A DNA stretch of 64,000 bases from the NCBI RefSeq assembly GCF_016861565.1, contig NZ_BOLK01000006.1, positions 89,539-153,538 on the forward strand, read 5' to 3'. Below the pieces are notes generated by a model. That model ran no database searches, was not told the DNA's origin, and saw only the letters and a program-made list of their open reading frames with translations. This document shows, one piece after another, positions 24,927 through 33,598 of the stretch (its first letter is position 1; each line of letters opens with the position of its first letter). This DNA is from Secundilactobacillus yichangensis. GTDB lineage: Bacteria > Bacillota > Bacilli > Lactobacillales > Lactobacillaceae. The position numbers and the translations under genes are program-made.

Positions 24927-25868
24927 TTAAATATCGTTGTGCTTTTTCAGATACCAGAGCAGTAATCCGATTGGTACAACTGAGATGATAATCGAAAGAA
25001 ACCAGCTCCACGGTTCTTTAGCTAATGGCAATGGCATATTCATTCCCCAGAAGCCGGAAACAATCGGCGGAATCGCCAGTGCGAGTGACCAGACCGTTAA
25101 AAGCCTCATCGTATTGTTAATACTGTTGTCAAGGATATTACTATAAGAACTCACCACTTGTTCCACGATTTCGGCGGCAATATTCGCCATTTCACGGCTT
25201 TGCTCAACTTCGACCCGTAAATCTTTCAAATGCTGTAATTCTGTAGTCGATAGAGACAGCGGATCATCATCTGCATCTGACATGACTTGAACCTGTCTGA
25301 TCGCAATCACGTTGTTATTCGCGGCGGTCTTTAAATAAACCAGCCGTTTGTCTAAATTAGATAGTTGCGTAATCTGCTTATTGCTGGGGCGTTTCTGAAA
25401 GCTTTCTAGAGCTTCACGAGCCTTATTCATGTCATCAATTCGGTCCAGGTAATTTTCGTTCAATTTAAAAATCAACTTGAATGCAATGGTCATCAGTGTA
25501 TCCGCTGGCTGAGACTCGGATTTGGTATCTTCAATTACATCTTTAAGCAGCTTCGTCACGTACGTATTCCGCGGATGAGTGACCGTGATCAAATTATTAT
25601 CCTTAATAATGATACAAAATGGCACCGTTTCTAAATATTCTGTGCTATCAAGGCCCTCTTCGCCCTGATTCACGGAACGAAAAATCAGTAAGCTGCAGCC
25701 GGTTTCCGTATCAAAATCAAACCGAGCTCGCTCACGAATGTCTCGCATGTAGCCAATATATTTTTTCTTAATGTGGTAGGTATCCCTTAATTGGTTAAAA
25801 TCGTGAGTATCAGGCTTATCAACCGACACCCAGTTAAATCCCTGCCAGAGCTGATGTTGTGCAATCAT
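24927..25868 (-). CDS. corA: CorA-family divalent cation transporter
   Basis: A 313-residue protein with a long soluble N-terminal funnel domain (about residues 1-245), then two C-terminal membrane helices. The first ends in GFWGMNMPLP, carrying the GMN selectivity motif; a basic tail (YLKKHNDI) closes it. This is the CorA/MIT architecture for Mg2+ (or Co2+/Ni2+) uptake as a pentamer. AAGGAG precedes the ATG. Its stop lies just downstream of the T-box promoter of the next gene on the same strand. Confidence 0.9.
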   Translation of the reverse strand: MIAQHQLWQGFNWVSVDKPDTHDFNQLRDTYHIKKKYIGYMRDIRERARFDFDTETGCSLLIFRSVNQGEEGLDSTEYLETVPFCIIIKDNNLITVTHPRNTYVTKLLKDVIEDTKSESQPADTLMTIAFKLIFKLNENYLDRIDDMNKAREALESFQKRPSNKQITQLSNLDKRLVYLKTAANNNVIAIRQVQVMSDADDDPLSLSTTELQHLKDLRVEVEQSREMANIAAEIVEQVVSSYSNILDNSINNTMRLLTVWSLALAIPPIVSGFWGMNMPLPLAKEPWSWFLSIIISVVPIGLLLWYLKKHNDI

Positions 25869-26077
25869 AGCGTACTCCTTATCCGTTCTTTTCTCCTATT
25901 CTACAACTTTTCAAACTTCTCTGATTTTGTTGAATATATATTCCCTAAATCGTGCTACGCTACGGGGTTCCTAGCGATTCTGACGTCTCAAACGCAAATA
26001 TATTCATCATCAGGATTTAATTTGCACTTACTCCCAACTTCGTGTAACATTATTCTCATACAAAACTAATAAACTTT

Positions 26078-26175
26078 AGTGAGGCACGGTTAACTTCATC
26101 CACGATATAGCAAAGTCAAATATTGCTGTTGCTTATCAAAATGATGGTTAGCTCATTCCTAGGGGGAGCCCCATT
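26078..26175 (+). promoter_or_regulatory. Possible structured leader of amino-acid permease
   Basis: The untranslated stretch before the permease contains an AGCAA-loop-TTGCT hairpin (26108-26126) inside a longer imperfect pairing of GTTAAC/CATC with GATGGTTAGC. It matches no riboswitch or T-box consensus that I know. The remaining sequence from 25869 to 26077 is AT-rich with no gene seen. Confidence 0.3.
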
Positions 26176-26200
26176 TATTATGTGAAAGGGATTAGAAATT

Positions 26201-27559
26201 ATGAAACGAAAATTAAGTGCGCGTCAGATGCAGATGATCGCGCTCGGCGGAACGATTGGTGTCGGGCTCTTTATGGGTTCCACATCAACCATTAAGTGGA
26301 CCGGGCCATCTGTATTGATTGCCTACGCGATTGCGGGGATATTCCTATATCTTATCATGCGGGCGTTAGGCGAAATGCTCTACGTTGACCCAGACACTGG
26401 ATCGTTCTCAAAGTTTGCTACCGAGTACATTCACCCACTGGTCGGCTACTTAACCGCCTGGAGCAACATTTTCCAATTTGTGATCGTTGGTATGAGTGAA
26501 ATGATTGCCATCGGTGGTTACTTTAAGTTTTGGTGGCCAGGGTTGCCAGCTTGGATTCCTGGTATCGTTGCCATTACTTTTCTATGTTTAGCTAACCTGA
26601 TTTCAGTTAGGATGTTTGGTGAACTGGAATTTTGGTTTGCTTTAATCAAAGTTGTAACAATCGTCTTAATGATCATTGTCGGTCTGGGATTGATCGTCTT
26701 TGGGCTTGGCAATCACCTCCACCCAATTGGAATTTCTAATATTTGGACTCACGGCTTCTTTACCGGTGGTTTCAAGGGCTTTATCTTTGCTTTATCCATC
26801 GTGCTAGCGTCCTATCAAGGGATTGAATTAATTGGTGTTACAGCCGGTGAAGCCGAAAATCCCCAGCAAACGCTGGTAAAGGCTATTCGTTCAACTGTGT
26901 TTAGAATTTTAATTTTCTATATTGGTGCTATTTTTGTTATCTTGAGTATTTATCCATGGAACCAGCTGAATAACGTGGGTTCACCATTTGTTGAAACCTT
27001 CGCCAAGGTTGGGATTACTTCAGCAGCTTCAATTATCAATTTCGTTGTGATTACTGCTGCTTTGTCAGGGTCTAACTCCGGTATCTATAGTGCTAGTCGG
27101 ATGTCTTACACTTTAGCTAATAACGGTCAATTACCTCAACGCTTTTTGAAATTGAACCGTCATGGGGTTCCTTTCTACTCCGTCATTGCGATTTCATTAG
27201 GCATTTTCTTAGGGGTCGTTTTAGATTTTGTATCACCTTACTTCTTTAAAGATGCCAGCAATATCTTCGTCATGGTTTACAGCTCTAGTGTTCTTCCTGG
27301 GATGATTCCTTGGATCGTTATTCTAGTCAGTCAGCTTGAATTTAGAAAACAGCACAAGGATTCCATGGCTAACCATCCATTCAAAATGCCACTTTCACCG
27401 TGGTCGAACTATTTAACGTTAGCTTTCTTGTTTGTAACGCTGGTCTTCATGTTCTTTAATCCTGAAACCCGTGTCTCAATTCTAGTAGGGGTCATCTTCT
27501 TAGCGTTCATGACCGTCTTGTATTTCGTTAAATTCCACGGCAAAGTTAAAAACATTTAA
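26201..27559 (+). CDS. Amino-acid permease (AAT/APC family)
   Basis: A 452-residue transporter with about 12 membrane segments. The TM1 motif MIALGGTIGVGLFMGS and 'GPSVLIAYAIAGIFLYLIMRALGEM' are typical of the AAT (LysP/AroP/ProY/GabP) branch; the TM6 region GIELIGVTAGEAENPQ is also conserved. It imports an amino acid with protons; the substrate cannot be fixed. Ribosome binding site AAAGGGA. It is preceded by a possibly structured leader and followed by a very strong terminator. Confidence 0.9.
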   Translation: MKRKLSARQMQMIALGGTIGVGLFMGSTSTIKWTGPSVLIAYAIAGIFLYLIMRALGEMLYVDPDTGSFSKFATEYIHPLVGYLTAWSNIFQFVIVGMSEMIAIGGYFKFWWPGLPAWIPGIVAITFLCLANLISVRMFGELEFWFALIKVVTIVLMIIVGLGLIVFGLGNHLHPIGISNIWTHGFFTGGFKGFIFALSIVLASYQGIELIGVTAGEAENPQQTLVKAIRSTVFRILIFYIGAIFVILSIYPWNQLNNVGSPFVETFAKVGITSAASIINFVVITAALSGSNSGIYSASRMSYTLANNGQLPQRFLKLNRHGVPFYSVIAISLGIFLGVVLDFVSPYFFKDASNIFVMVYSSSVLPGMIPWIVILVSQLEFRKQHKDSMANHPFKMPLSPWSNYLTLAFLFVTLVFMFFNPETRVSILVGVIFLAFMTVLYFVKFHGKVKNI

Positions 27560-27582
27560 CCTCGTATTAAAATCCTGATAAC

Positions 27583-27628
27583 AAAATAACCGAGAAGATC
27601 GAAATTTGATCTTCTCGGTTATTTTTAT
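27583..27628. terminator. Bidirectional terminator between permease and surface protein
   Basis: ATAACCGAGAAGATC and GATCTTCTCGGTTAT form a perfect stem with a 7-base loop, A-run before and T-run after, serving both converging genes. Confidence 0.9.
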
Positions 27629-27664
27629 GGGTTCGGAGAGAAACCCATTTTAATGCATGATGAA

Positions 27665-27710
27665 TACTTTGATAAAACGATAATAATCGCTGTTTTGGGG
27701 GATCAAAGTA
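27665..27710. repeat. Nested inverted repeat behind surface-protein gene
   Basis: TACTTTGAT (27665-27673) pairs with ATCAAAGTA (27702-27710), and AAAAC pairs with GTTTT inside it. It lies 15 bases after the surface-protein stop and lacks a T-run. Confidence 0.5.
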
Positions 27711-27724
27711 CTGATCAAGTTTAA

Positions 27725-30268
27725 TTATTTGTCTCGCTTTTTTCTAAAGGTCATCCATTTCACTAAGCTGCTTAAAATAAGTAAGGAATAACCAAGAATT
27801 GAAACTGGCTTTTCCGAAACTTCGTTTAATTGCGGCATGTGAGTCTGCGGGCCAGAAGGCTTTGATTGTCGTCTAATATCGCTACTCTTTGAAACTAGAT
27901 AACCATCATTTGACACCTTGTTTTCCGATTCAGCGGCTGCCTGTGGTGCTGCCTCGCTATCTTCAGAAATTAAGTGTTCGTTTTTAGATTGCTCATGTGC
28001 CTTAATAATTGACTGTGAACGATCCCCGTCAACACCTGTGGTAATTACTTTACCTGGTTTCGGCTGTAGAGGCGTTGTTGGTTGTACTGGCTGCACTGGT
28101 TGAGCAGGTTGTGGCGTTGACGGCGTAGTTGGTTGTGCCGGCTGTGGCTGACTCGGAGTTGTTGGCTGGGTTGGCACATTTGGAACTGTGGTGTGTGGTA
28201 CATTCTCCGTCGGTACTTCTGCTCTAAAGTACACCCGGATGCCATCCGGTACTTCGCCCTGTGGATATGCGTGCGGAACGTTTTCCGTCGGTACCTCTGA
28301 CTTAAAGTAGGCTCGAATGCCATCTGGTACTGCACCTTGCACATAAGTATGCGGAACACTATCTGTTGGTGATCCTGCTTTGAAGTAAGCTCGGATGCCA
28401 TCTGGTACTGCACCTTGGACATACGTGTGCGGAACACTATCTGTTGGTGATCCTGCTTTGAAGTAGGCTCGAATACCATCTGGTACGTCGCCTTGGACAT
28501 ACGTGTGCGGAACGCTATCCGTTGGTGAATCGGCTTTAAAGTAAGCTTGGATACCATCCGGCACCGCACCTTGGACATATGTGTGTGGAACGTTGCCTGT
28601 CGGTACTTCCGACTTAAAGTAGGCCTGGATACCATCCGGCACTGCGCCTTGGGCATAAGTGTACGGAACGTTTTGCGTTGGTACTTCTGATTTAAAGTAG
28701 GCTTGAATGCCATCCGGCACTGCACCTTGGACATATGTGTGTGGAACGCCATCCGTTGGCACTCCCGCTTTGAAGTAAGCTCGAATACCATCTGGTACTT
28801 CGCCTTGTGGATTATCCGTTACCGTTCGTGGTTGAATATCCCATCGGTGAGATTCCCCGCCAGCGATATTGACTGTATTTGCAACAATGTTGCCATCAAT
28901 GTTAACACCCGCATTAATAGTAGCGTTAGGTGCAAGAATGCTGCCCATAAATCGACCACTATTAAAATTAAACGTTTGATTTCCGTTACCCAGGTTCCAT
29001 AAAACGTGATTAGGCTCACTGTGTGATTCACTATTGTTGATTTTTTTAGCACCATCACTATAGTCCAACTGAATCTGTGTCGAGATATCTTGCACACCCT
29101 GTGTAGGAATATCAGTAACATTAATCACAATAGTCGCGCCATCTTTAAGACTACTAATACCCTTAATCGTGAAAGCCTGCGGTGCACTAAGATTACTTAC
29201 TGGCACGCTAACATAAATGATGCCATTAGATGAAGTAGCGTTAGTGACATCAACGTATCGCTGATTTTGGTCTGAAAAATCTTTTTTGACTCCGTCAGAA
29301 TCTGTTTGGTTGGAAAAATCAGTTGACTCTTTGATGAGGTCTGCAAAAACTTGATCAAAATCAATATATGTTTCACCGTTAGCATCCTGAGAAACTTCTC
29401 CTGGCTTCAAATTATCAATCCGAACGCCATTAATCGTAACTTTATTATTTGTATCCGTGGCTACCTGAATCCCTTTTCCAAGTAAAACGTGATTAAATGT
29501 AGAATTTCTAAATGCATTGCTGATCAAATTTGAGTCTAATTGTTGAATATAATAAATGTCACCTTTAGTTAAATTATCCGAAGTACCACGAGTACCGAAA
29601 TCATTAGCCTTTTTCAAAGTCTCAACAGCTAAATTACCATTAGTATCAGCGTTTAAACTCGCTTGCTTAGCAAAAATATGAAATAAAGAAGCGACTTTTA
29701 AAACGTTGTTTGAATTGAGCTTATCAACATCAACTCCAAAGTTTTTTAAATCACTATCATCATTAATTTTACTGGTTTTGTTTGTTTGAGTTGGCTGACT
29801 ACTTTTAACAGCTGTATCGTCAATCGATGAGGTTTCAGAACTAGCGGTACTTATTGTACCGTTTGTACTCTCAGTTTTATTCTCAGACGGGTTGCGGATG
29901 ACATTACTTGAAGCCGACTTTTCTGAACTACTCGTTTGACTAGCAGCAGAATTATTTTCAGATGCTGGCTTGATAACCGTCTCACTCGTGCTGCCTGAAG
30001 CAACGCTTTTACTGCTCTGTACCTGAGTCGCATCAACTGTTGAGGTGTCCTCCGTTGTGCTCTTTTGGACTGTTTGGACTGTTGAAACACTATTGGTTGA
30101 TGTCATTTGGGCACTGGCAATTGCTGTGCTAAGAGTGAATCCTGTCATCATTGTTACCGTGATAATGCCTGCATGTAACCAGCACTTCTCATTGTTGCAC
30201 CTAAATGGGCGTACTACGCCCTGATCCATACGATTAACTTGACTAGATATTTTCATATATGATTTCAA
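27725..30268 (-). CDS. Choice-of-anchor-A surface protein with 26-residue repeats and degenerate sorting signal
   Basis: 847 residues. A long signal region (hydrophobic core about 33-52, ending IASAQ) resembles KxYKxGKxW-type leaders. A Ser/Thr-rich stretch follows to about 165. Residues about 170-480 match the choice-of-anchor-A (collagen-binding-like) domain (GSILAPNATINAGVNIDGNIVANTV). Residues about 486-690 hold eight 26-residue repeats of type VPDGIRAYFKAGxPTDxVPH, followed by a Pro/Thr/Gln linker. The C-terminus has a hydrophobic helix and RKKRDK tail, but the expected LPxTG box reads MPQLNE. Start uncertain: TTG 30268 is close to AAGGAG, ATG 30256 is farther. Probably exported and wall-associated. 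Confidence 0.85.
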   Translation of the reverse strand: MKSYMKISSQVNRMDQGVVRPFRCNNEKCWLHAGIITVTMMTGFTLSTAIASAQMTSTNSVSTVQTVQKSTTEDTSTVDATQVQSSKSVASGSTSETVIKPASENNSAASQTSSSEKSASSNVIRNPSENKTESTNGTISTASSETSSIDDTAVKSSQPTQTNKTSKINDDSDLKNFGVDVDKLNSNNVLKVASLFHIFAKQASLNADTNGNLAVETLKKANDFGTRGTSDNLTKGDIYYIQQLDSNLISNAFRNSTFNHVLLGKGIQVATDTNNKVTINGVRIDNLKPGEVSQDANGETYIDFDQVFADLIKESTDFSNQTDSDGVKKDFSDQNQRYVDVTNATSSNGIIYVSVPVSNLSAPQAFTIKGISSLKDGATIVINVTDIPTQGVQDISTQIQLDYSDGAKKINNSESHSEPNHVLWNLGNGNQTFNFNSGRFMGSILAPNATINAGVNIDGNIVANTVNIAGGESHRWDIQPRTVTDNPQGEVPDGIRAYFKAGVPTDGVPHTYVQGAVPDGIQAYFKSEVPTQNVPYTYAQGAVPDGIQAYFKSEVPTGNVPHTYVQGAVPDGIQAYFKADSPTDSVPHTYVQGDVPDGIRAYFKAGSPTDSVPHTYVQGAVPDGIRAYFKAGSPTDSVPHTYVQGAVPDGIRAYFKSEVPTENVPHAYPQGEVPDGIRVYFRAEVPTENVPHTTVPNVPTQPTTPSQPQPAQPTTPSTPQPAQPVQPVQPTTPLQPKPGKVITTGVDGDRSQSIIKAHEQSKNEHLISEDSEAAPQAAAESENKVSNDGYLVSKSSDIRRQSKPSGPQTHMPQLNEVSEKPVSILGYSLLILSSLVKWMTFRKKRDK
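28192..28813 (-). repeat. Eight tandem 78-bp coding repeats in surface protein
   Basis: Each unit encodes 26 residues beginning VPDGI; units 5 and 6 are identical in protein and nearly identical in DNA, pointing to recent duplication. The unit phase is maintained throughout, so copy number can change without frameshift. Confidence 0.85.
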
Positions 30269-30410
30269 GACTCCTTAGCTATAATTTATAATTCTATGTA
30301 TTAAGAATGAGTACATTTTAACTATACCACTTCTGGATTCATTTGGTTGATTACTCAACTAATCTTAATTAATTTATTAATAAATTCAAACTTGTTTTAA
30401 ATTTATACGG

Positions 30411-30450
30411 AAAACAGCCATTAGCATAATTCCGCTAATGACTGTTTTGT
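30411..30450. terminator. Terminator of EAL gene
   Basis: AAAACAG-CATTAGC pairs with GCTAATG-CTGTTTT (one mismatched pair, 8-base loop), usable in either direction. The rest of 30269-30410 is AT-rich and holds the surface-protein promoter, not resolved. Confidence 0.7.
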
Positions 30451-30479
30451 CAAGGTTTATAACGATTTGAATCAGTCGC

Positions 30480-31145
30480 CTATTCCAATTTTACGAGATG
30501 AGGTTTACCATAAAAGTAGCCTTGACGATAGGGTAAATCTAAATCATCAAGTAATTGATCTTCCTCGGCCGATTCAGTACCCTCGACCACTAATCGAATA
30601 TGGTACTGATTAGCTATTTTTTTCCAGAATTGGAGTTGCTCAACAATTTTACACTCTTTATTCTCGTTACGAAAATTTTGCATGGCAAATTTAATTTCGT
30701 CGGCGTATTTCAGTAGTGGCTTAATGTTCTCATACGTGTTACGACCACTGCCAACATCGTCTAAACTGATTTGAACCCCGTTATCAGCATATCGCCTGCA
30801 ACTTGCCAGAAGTTTTTCTTCAGAAACAAGTCGGTCGCTTTCTTCCTCGGTAACCTCTATAATCAGTTTAACCGGAAAAATTTCGTGCTGAACGTCAATC
30901 AGAGCTTCCTCCATGTGGGGATCAATAAATTGACGGCGATTCAGATTAAACGAGATGGAGTCCACTTTTAAACCAATCCGGTGAGCCGTTTTCTTTAATA
31001 AACTAATCTGCTCATCCACTGGAATTGCAGCAAAGTTTTGCGGGAGCCGCCATCGCTCATCATCGTACTTACGAATTAACATTTCGTATCCAACCAGTGA
31101 ATTAGTAAATTTATTCAGTTGTGGTTGGATAAAGTACCTGTACAC
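30480..31145 (-). CDS. Stand-alone EAL-domain cyclic di-GMP phosphodiesterase
   Basis: From the GTG at 31145, which has GGGAGG upstream, this is a 221-residue single EAL domain; longer upstream frame would overlap the divergent NADH oxidase start and is not conserved-looking. Catalytic residues are mostly in place: Glu21 in YEMLIR (EAL reads EML), FNLNRRQF, EVTEEES, the DDVGSG pair, VEGTE and QGYFYGKP. It should hydrolyse c-di-GMP to pGpG in the cytoplasm. The signal region for membrane or sensory input is missing. It lies near the exopolysaccharide operon whose last gene is a degenerate GGDEF protein. Confidence 0.85.
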   Translation of the reverse strand: MYRYFIQPQLNKFTNSLVGYEMLIRKYDDERWRLPQNFAAIPVDEQISLLKKTAHRIGLKVDSISFNLNRRQFIDPHMEEALIDVQHEIFPVKLIIEVTEEESDRLVSEEKLLASCRRYADNGVQISLDDVGSGRNTYENIKPLLKYADEIKFAMQNFRNENKECKIVEQLQFWKKIANQYHIRLVVEGTESAEEDQLLDDLDLPYRQGYFYGKPHLVKLE

Positions 31146-31268
31146 GATATTGCCTCCCTTAAACTTATTTTCAAATCTGATTATATCATTTATAAAATAC
31201 TTTTTTACTGATTCGCTTAAATTCTGACGGTATTCACTAATTTGTTCACGAAATGAGGGTTTGTAAGC

Positions 31269-32675
31269 ATGAAAGTCATTATTATTGGTTGTACACACGC
31301 TGGCACGGTGGCAGCAACAGAAATCTTGAAAAATCACCCAGAAACCGATTTAACAATTTACGAACGAACTGATAACTTCTCCTTTCTATCCTGCGGGATT
31401 TCACTTTACCTTGAGGGACAGGTGAAGAGGTTGGAAGACATGTTCTATTCTTCACCCCAAGAATTAAGGGATATGGGTGCTACGGTACACGATAAACACG
31501 ATGTTCTTAAGATTGATGCTAGCACCCACACCATTCAGGTAGCCAACATGAATACTGGCGAAGTGTTCAATGATGCTTACGACAAATTAATTATGACTAC
31601 CGGCTCATCCGTCATGGTACCGCCCCTGTACGGTATTGATAACACTAGGGTCTTACTGTGTAAAAATTACCAGCAAGCGCAAGCCATTTACAAAGCCGCC
31701 CAAAACTTTCACAACATCGCTATCATTGGTGCTGGCTACGCCGGGGTTGAATTTGCCGAAGCCCTTTCTGGTTCGGGCCATCACGTCACACTATTCCAAG
31801 CCCGTTCACAAATCTTAAATAATTATGTCGATGATGATATGTCCAATTGGGCTGTCCAAAAATTGCAAGACCATAAAGTTGACGTTCATTTAGGTACCGA
31901 AGTCAGCGCATTTACCGGCAATGATGATACTGATCAAATTACCATTGAAACGAATCAGGGTGATTTTAAAGCGGATATTGCGCTTGTTAGCACTGGATTC
32001 ACCCCCAACACGTCCCTCTTATCAGGTCAAGTTGACATCGAACGGCACGGTTCATTTTTAACGAACCGCTTCTTGCAAACTTCTAACCCTGACATATACG
32101 CTGCTGGTGACTGCTGCATGGTCCGCTTCAATCCAACTGGTGCGCCAGCATACACACCGCTGGCAAGTGTCGCCATCCGTCAAGGAATGCTGGTCGCGCA
32201 CAATATCTTTGATCACACCCACCCGTACATTGGCACCCAAGCCAGTTCTGCTTTGAAACTTTACGGCTACGCACTAGCTACTACCGGGCTGACACTTAAG
32301 CATGCACTTAAGCGTGGCATCGATGCTGACAGTGTGACCTTTGATGGTACTTGGCGACCAGATTACATGCCATCTACGGATCGACTAACCATTGTGCTAG
32401 TTTACGATAAGGGTAGCCGCCGCATCTTAGGTGCTCAGCTACTAAGCAAACACGATATTACACAGTCCGCAAACGCGGTTTCCGTTGCTATCCAAAATAA
32501 CAACACCATCGATGACCTCGCATTTGTTGATATGCTGTTCCAGCCAAACTTTGATTTTCCGTTTAACTACCTTAATCAAGTTGCTCAACTAGCCATTAAT
32601 CAAGAAGCCGCTGCTGGTAGAACGAAACCGCGGTTTACCGCTCCTGGTTACACAGAACCTAATCAAAAAGCATAA
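31269..32675 (+). CDS. nox: FAD-dependent NADH oxidase/peroxidase-type oxidoreductase
   Basis: A 468-residue pyridine-nucleotide-disulfide oxidoreductase. FAD motif MKVIIIGCTHAGTVAA, redox-active Cys in SFLSCGISLYL (position about 42, sulfenic acid type), NADH motif IAIIGAGYAGVEFAEAL, second FAD motif IYAAGDCC, and a C-terminal dimerisation domain. This fits the water-forming NADH oxidase/NADH peroxidase/CoA-disulfide reductase group, with Nox the usual lactobacillus member. It consumes O2 and regenerates NAD+. It lies between the EAL gene and the exopolysaccharide operon but on the opposite strand. Confidence 0.88.
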   Translation: MKVIIIGCTHAGTVAATEILKNHPETDLTIYERTDNFSFLSCGISLYLEGQVKRLEDMFYSSPQELRDMGATVHDKHDVLKIDASTHTIQVANMNTGEVFNDAYDKLIMTTGSSVMVPPLYGIDNTRVLLCKNYQQAQAIYKAAQNFHNIAIIGAGYAGVEFAEALSGSGHHVTLFQARSQILNNYVDDDMSNWAVQKLQDHKVDVHLGTEVSAFTGNDDTDQITIETNQGDFKADIALVSTGFTPNTSLLSGQVDIERHGSFLTNRFLQTSNPDIYAAGDCCMVRFNPTGAPAYTPLASVAIRQGMLVAHNIFDHTHPYIGTQASSALKLYGYALATTGLTLKHALKRGIDADSVTFDGTWRPDYMPSTDRLTIVLVYDKGSRRILGAQLLSKHDITQSANAVSVAIQNNNTIDDLAFVDMLFQPNFDFPFNYLNQVAQLAINQEAAAGRTKPRFTAPGYTEPNQKA

Positions 32676-32677
32676 TC

Positions 32678-32721
32678 AAAAATCACGTTCAGGTGAAGAA
32701 TCAAGCTGAACGTGATTTTTA
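32678..32721. terminator. Bidirectional terminator between nox and exopolysaccharide operon
   Basis: AAAAATCACGTTCAG and CTGAACGTGATTTTT form a perfect 15-bp stem with a 13-base loop. Confidence 0.9.
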
Positions 32722-32740
32722 CGTTTATAGATATAAATGC

Positions 32741-33598
32741 TTACACATCATATTCAGTTTCCCTGATGCCCTGCTTCATTAAATCGTAAGGACTGTCCAT
32801 CGTTGTGGCATTCCAGCTCGCTAATCCAGCAGTCAACGAAGTATCCAGCTGCTCTAACTGGTTATCGCTACGCAGTTCCTTCAGAAAGTTCTGCTTGATT
32901 TGTTCAACGATCTGTTTAGCCTGCTGTTCATTAGAATGCAGCATCATTCCCCAAGTCGGTTCTTCTGGATCTAAAAAATAGGCTAGGTCATTATCCGCAG
33001 CTGTGGTGGTTAGCGTATCAGAAATAACCCGTAATAAAATATGATTTTGTTCGTCACTCAGCATCCGCTGTAACTCTTGATAATAGCGAATTCGAAAAAC
33101 TAGCATCGTTACTGGCAGGTCAAACCGGCGGTGATTTTCAATATACACTCTAGCGTCCACGGTAAAGGCAACTAGTGTCCGTAAGTTAGTTTGAGCGTCG
33201 AAAGCTCCCCGTTCGGTTAACTGATTTCGCAGTTTGTGATTATAAAACTGCAGTTGCTGCTGCCTACTCGTCATCATGGCTAACGAACTGCTGAGCAGCC
33301 CTGGCAGTATGAGCCAAAAGGCCATTTTCAGAGGGATCGTCTGATTCAAAGAAACGTTGATATACGCCGTTGCCACAACCTGGCAAAAAATAAAAAGCAA
33401 ATTACTCAACATGCCAGGAATCAAACCATAAAAATAAGTAATCAGCATGACCACCATCGTGAATCCAAGATAAATCATGTTCCAAATTAGATTTGCTGAT
33501 ATCCCTACCAAAATCGTTGTGAAGCTGATCAACGTCACAAAAGTAACTAAACCAATATCTGCCTGTAGACTTGCCCGACCACGATCATCAACGTTCAT
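32741..33598 (-). CDS. Membrane protein with degenerate GGDEF domain (PssE-like)
   Basis: A 285-residue protein: about five or six membrane helices (residues 15-120), a short coiled segment (QQQLQFYNHKLRNQL), then a GGDEF-derived domain from about 130. The domain entry (FDAQTNLRTLVAF) follows the diguanylate-cyclase pattern, but the metal-binding Asp region reads FRIRYYQEL and the GGDEF signature is replaced by the DPEEP region. The inhibitory-site RxxD has Ala instead of Arg (ADND). So it cannot be a cyclase, and I-site binding of c-di-GMP as in Listeria PssE is doubtful. Last gene of the exopolysaccharide operon; overlaps the BcsB-like gene by 11 bases. Confidence 0.8.
   Translation of the reverse strand: MNVDDRGRASLQADIGLVTFVTLISFTTILVGISANLIWNMIYLGFTMVVMLITYFYGLIPGMLSNLLFIFCQVVATAYINVSLNQTIPLKMAFWLILPGLLSSSLAMMTSRQQQLQFYNHKLRNQLTERGAFDAQTNLRTLVAFTVDARVYIENHRRFDLPVTMLVFRIRYYQELQRMLSDEQNHILLRVISDTLTTTAADNDLAYFLDPEEPTWGMMLHSNEQQAKQIVEQIKQNFLKELRSDNQLEQLDTSLTAGLASWNATTMDSPYDLMKQGIRETEYDV

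Noticed and set aside
26078..26200. Lysine riboswitch upstream of the permease
   Set aside because: The leader is too short and lacks the L-box conserved core; left as an unclassified leader only.
28045..28791. A 248-codon minus-strand open frame inside the surface-protein repeats
   Set aside because: It exists only because the 78-bp repeats keep an alternate frame open; it has no ribosome binding site and the other frame encodes the clear surface protein.
31146..31337. N-terminal extension of the EAL gene
   Set aside because: It would overlap the divergent nox start, lacks conserved sequence, and a GTG with GGGAGG lies at 31145.
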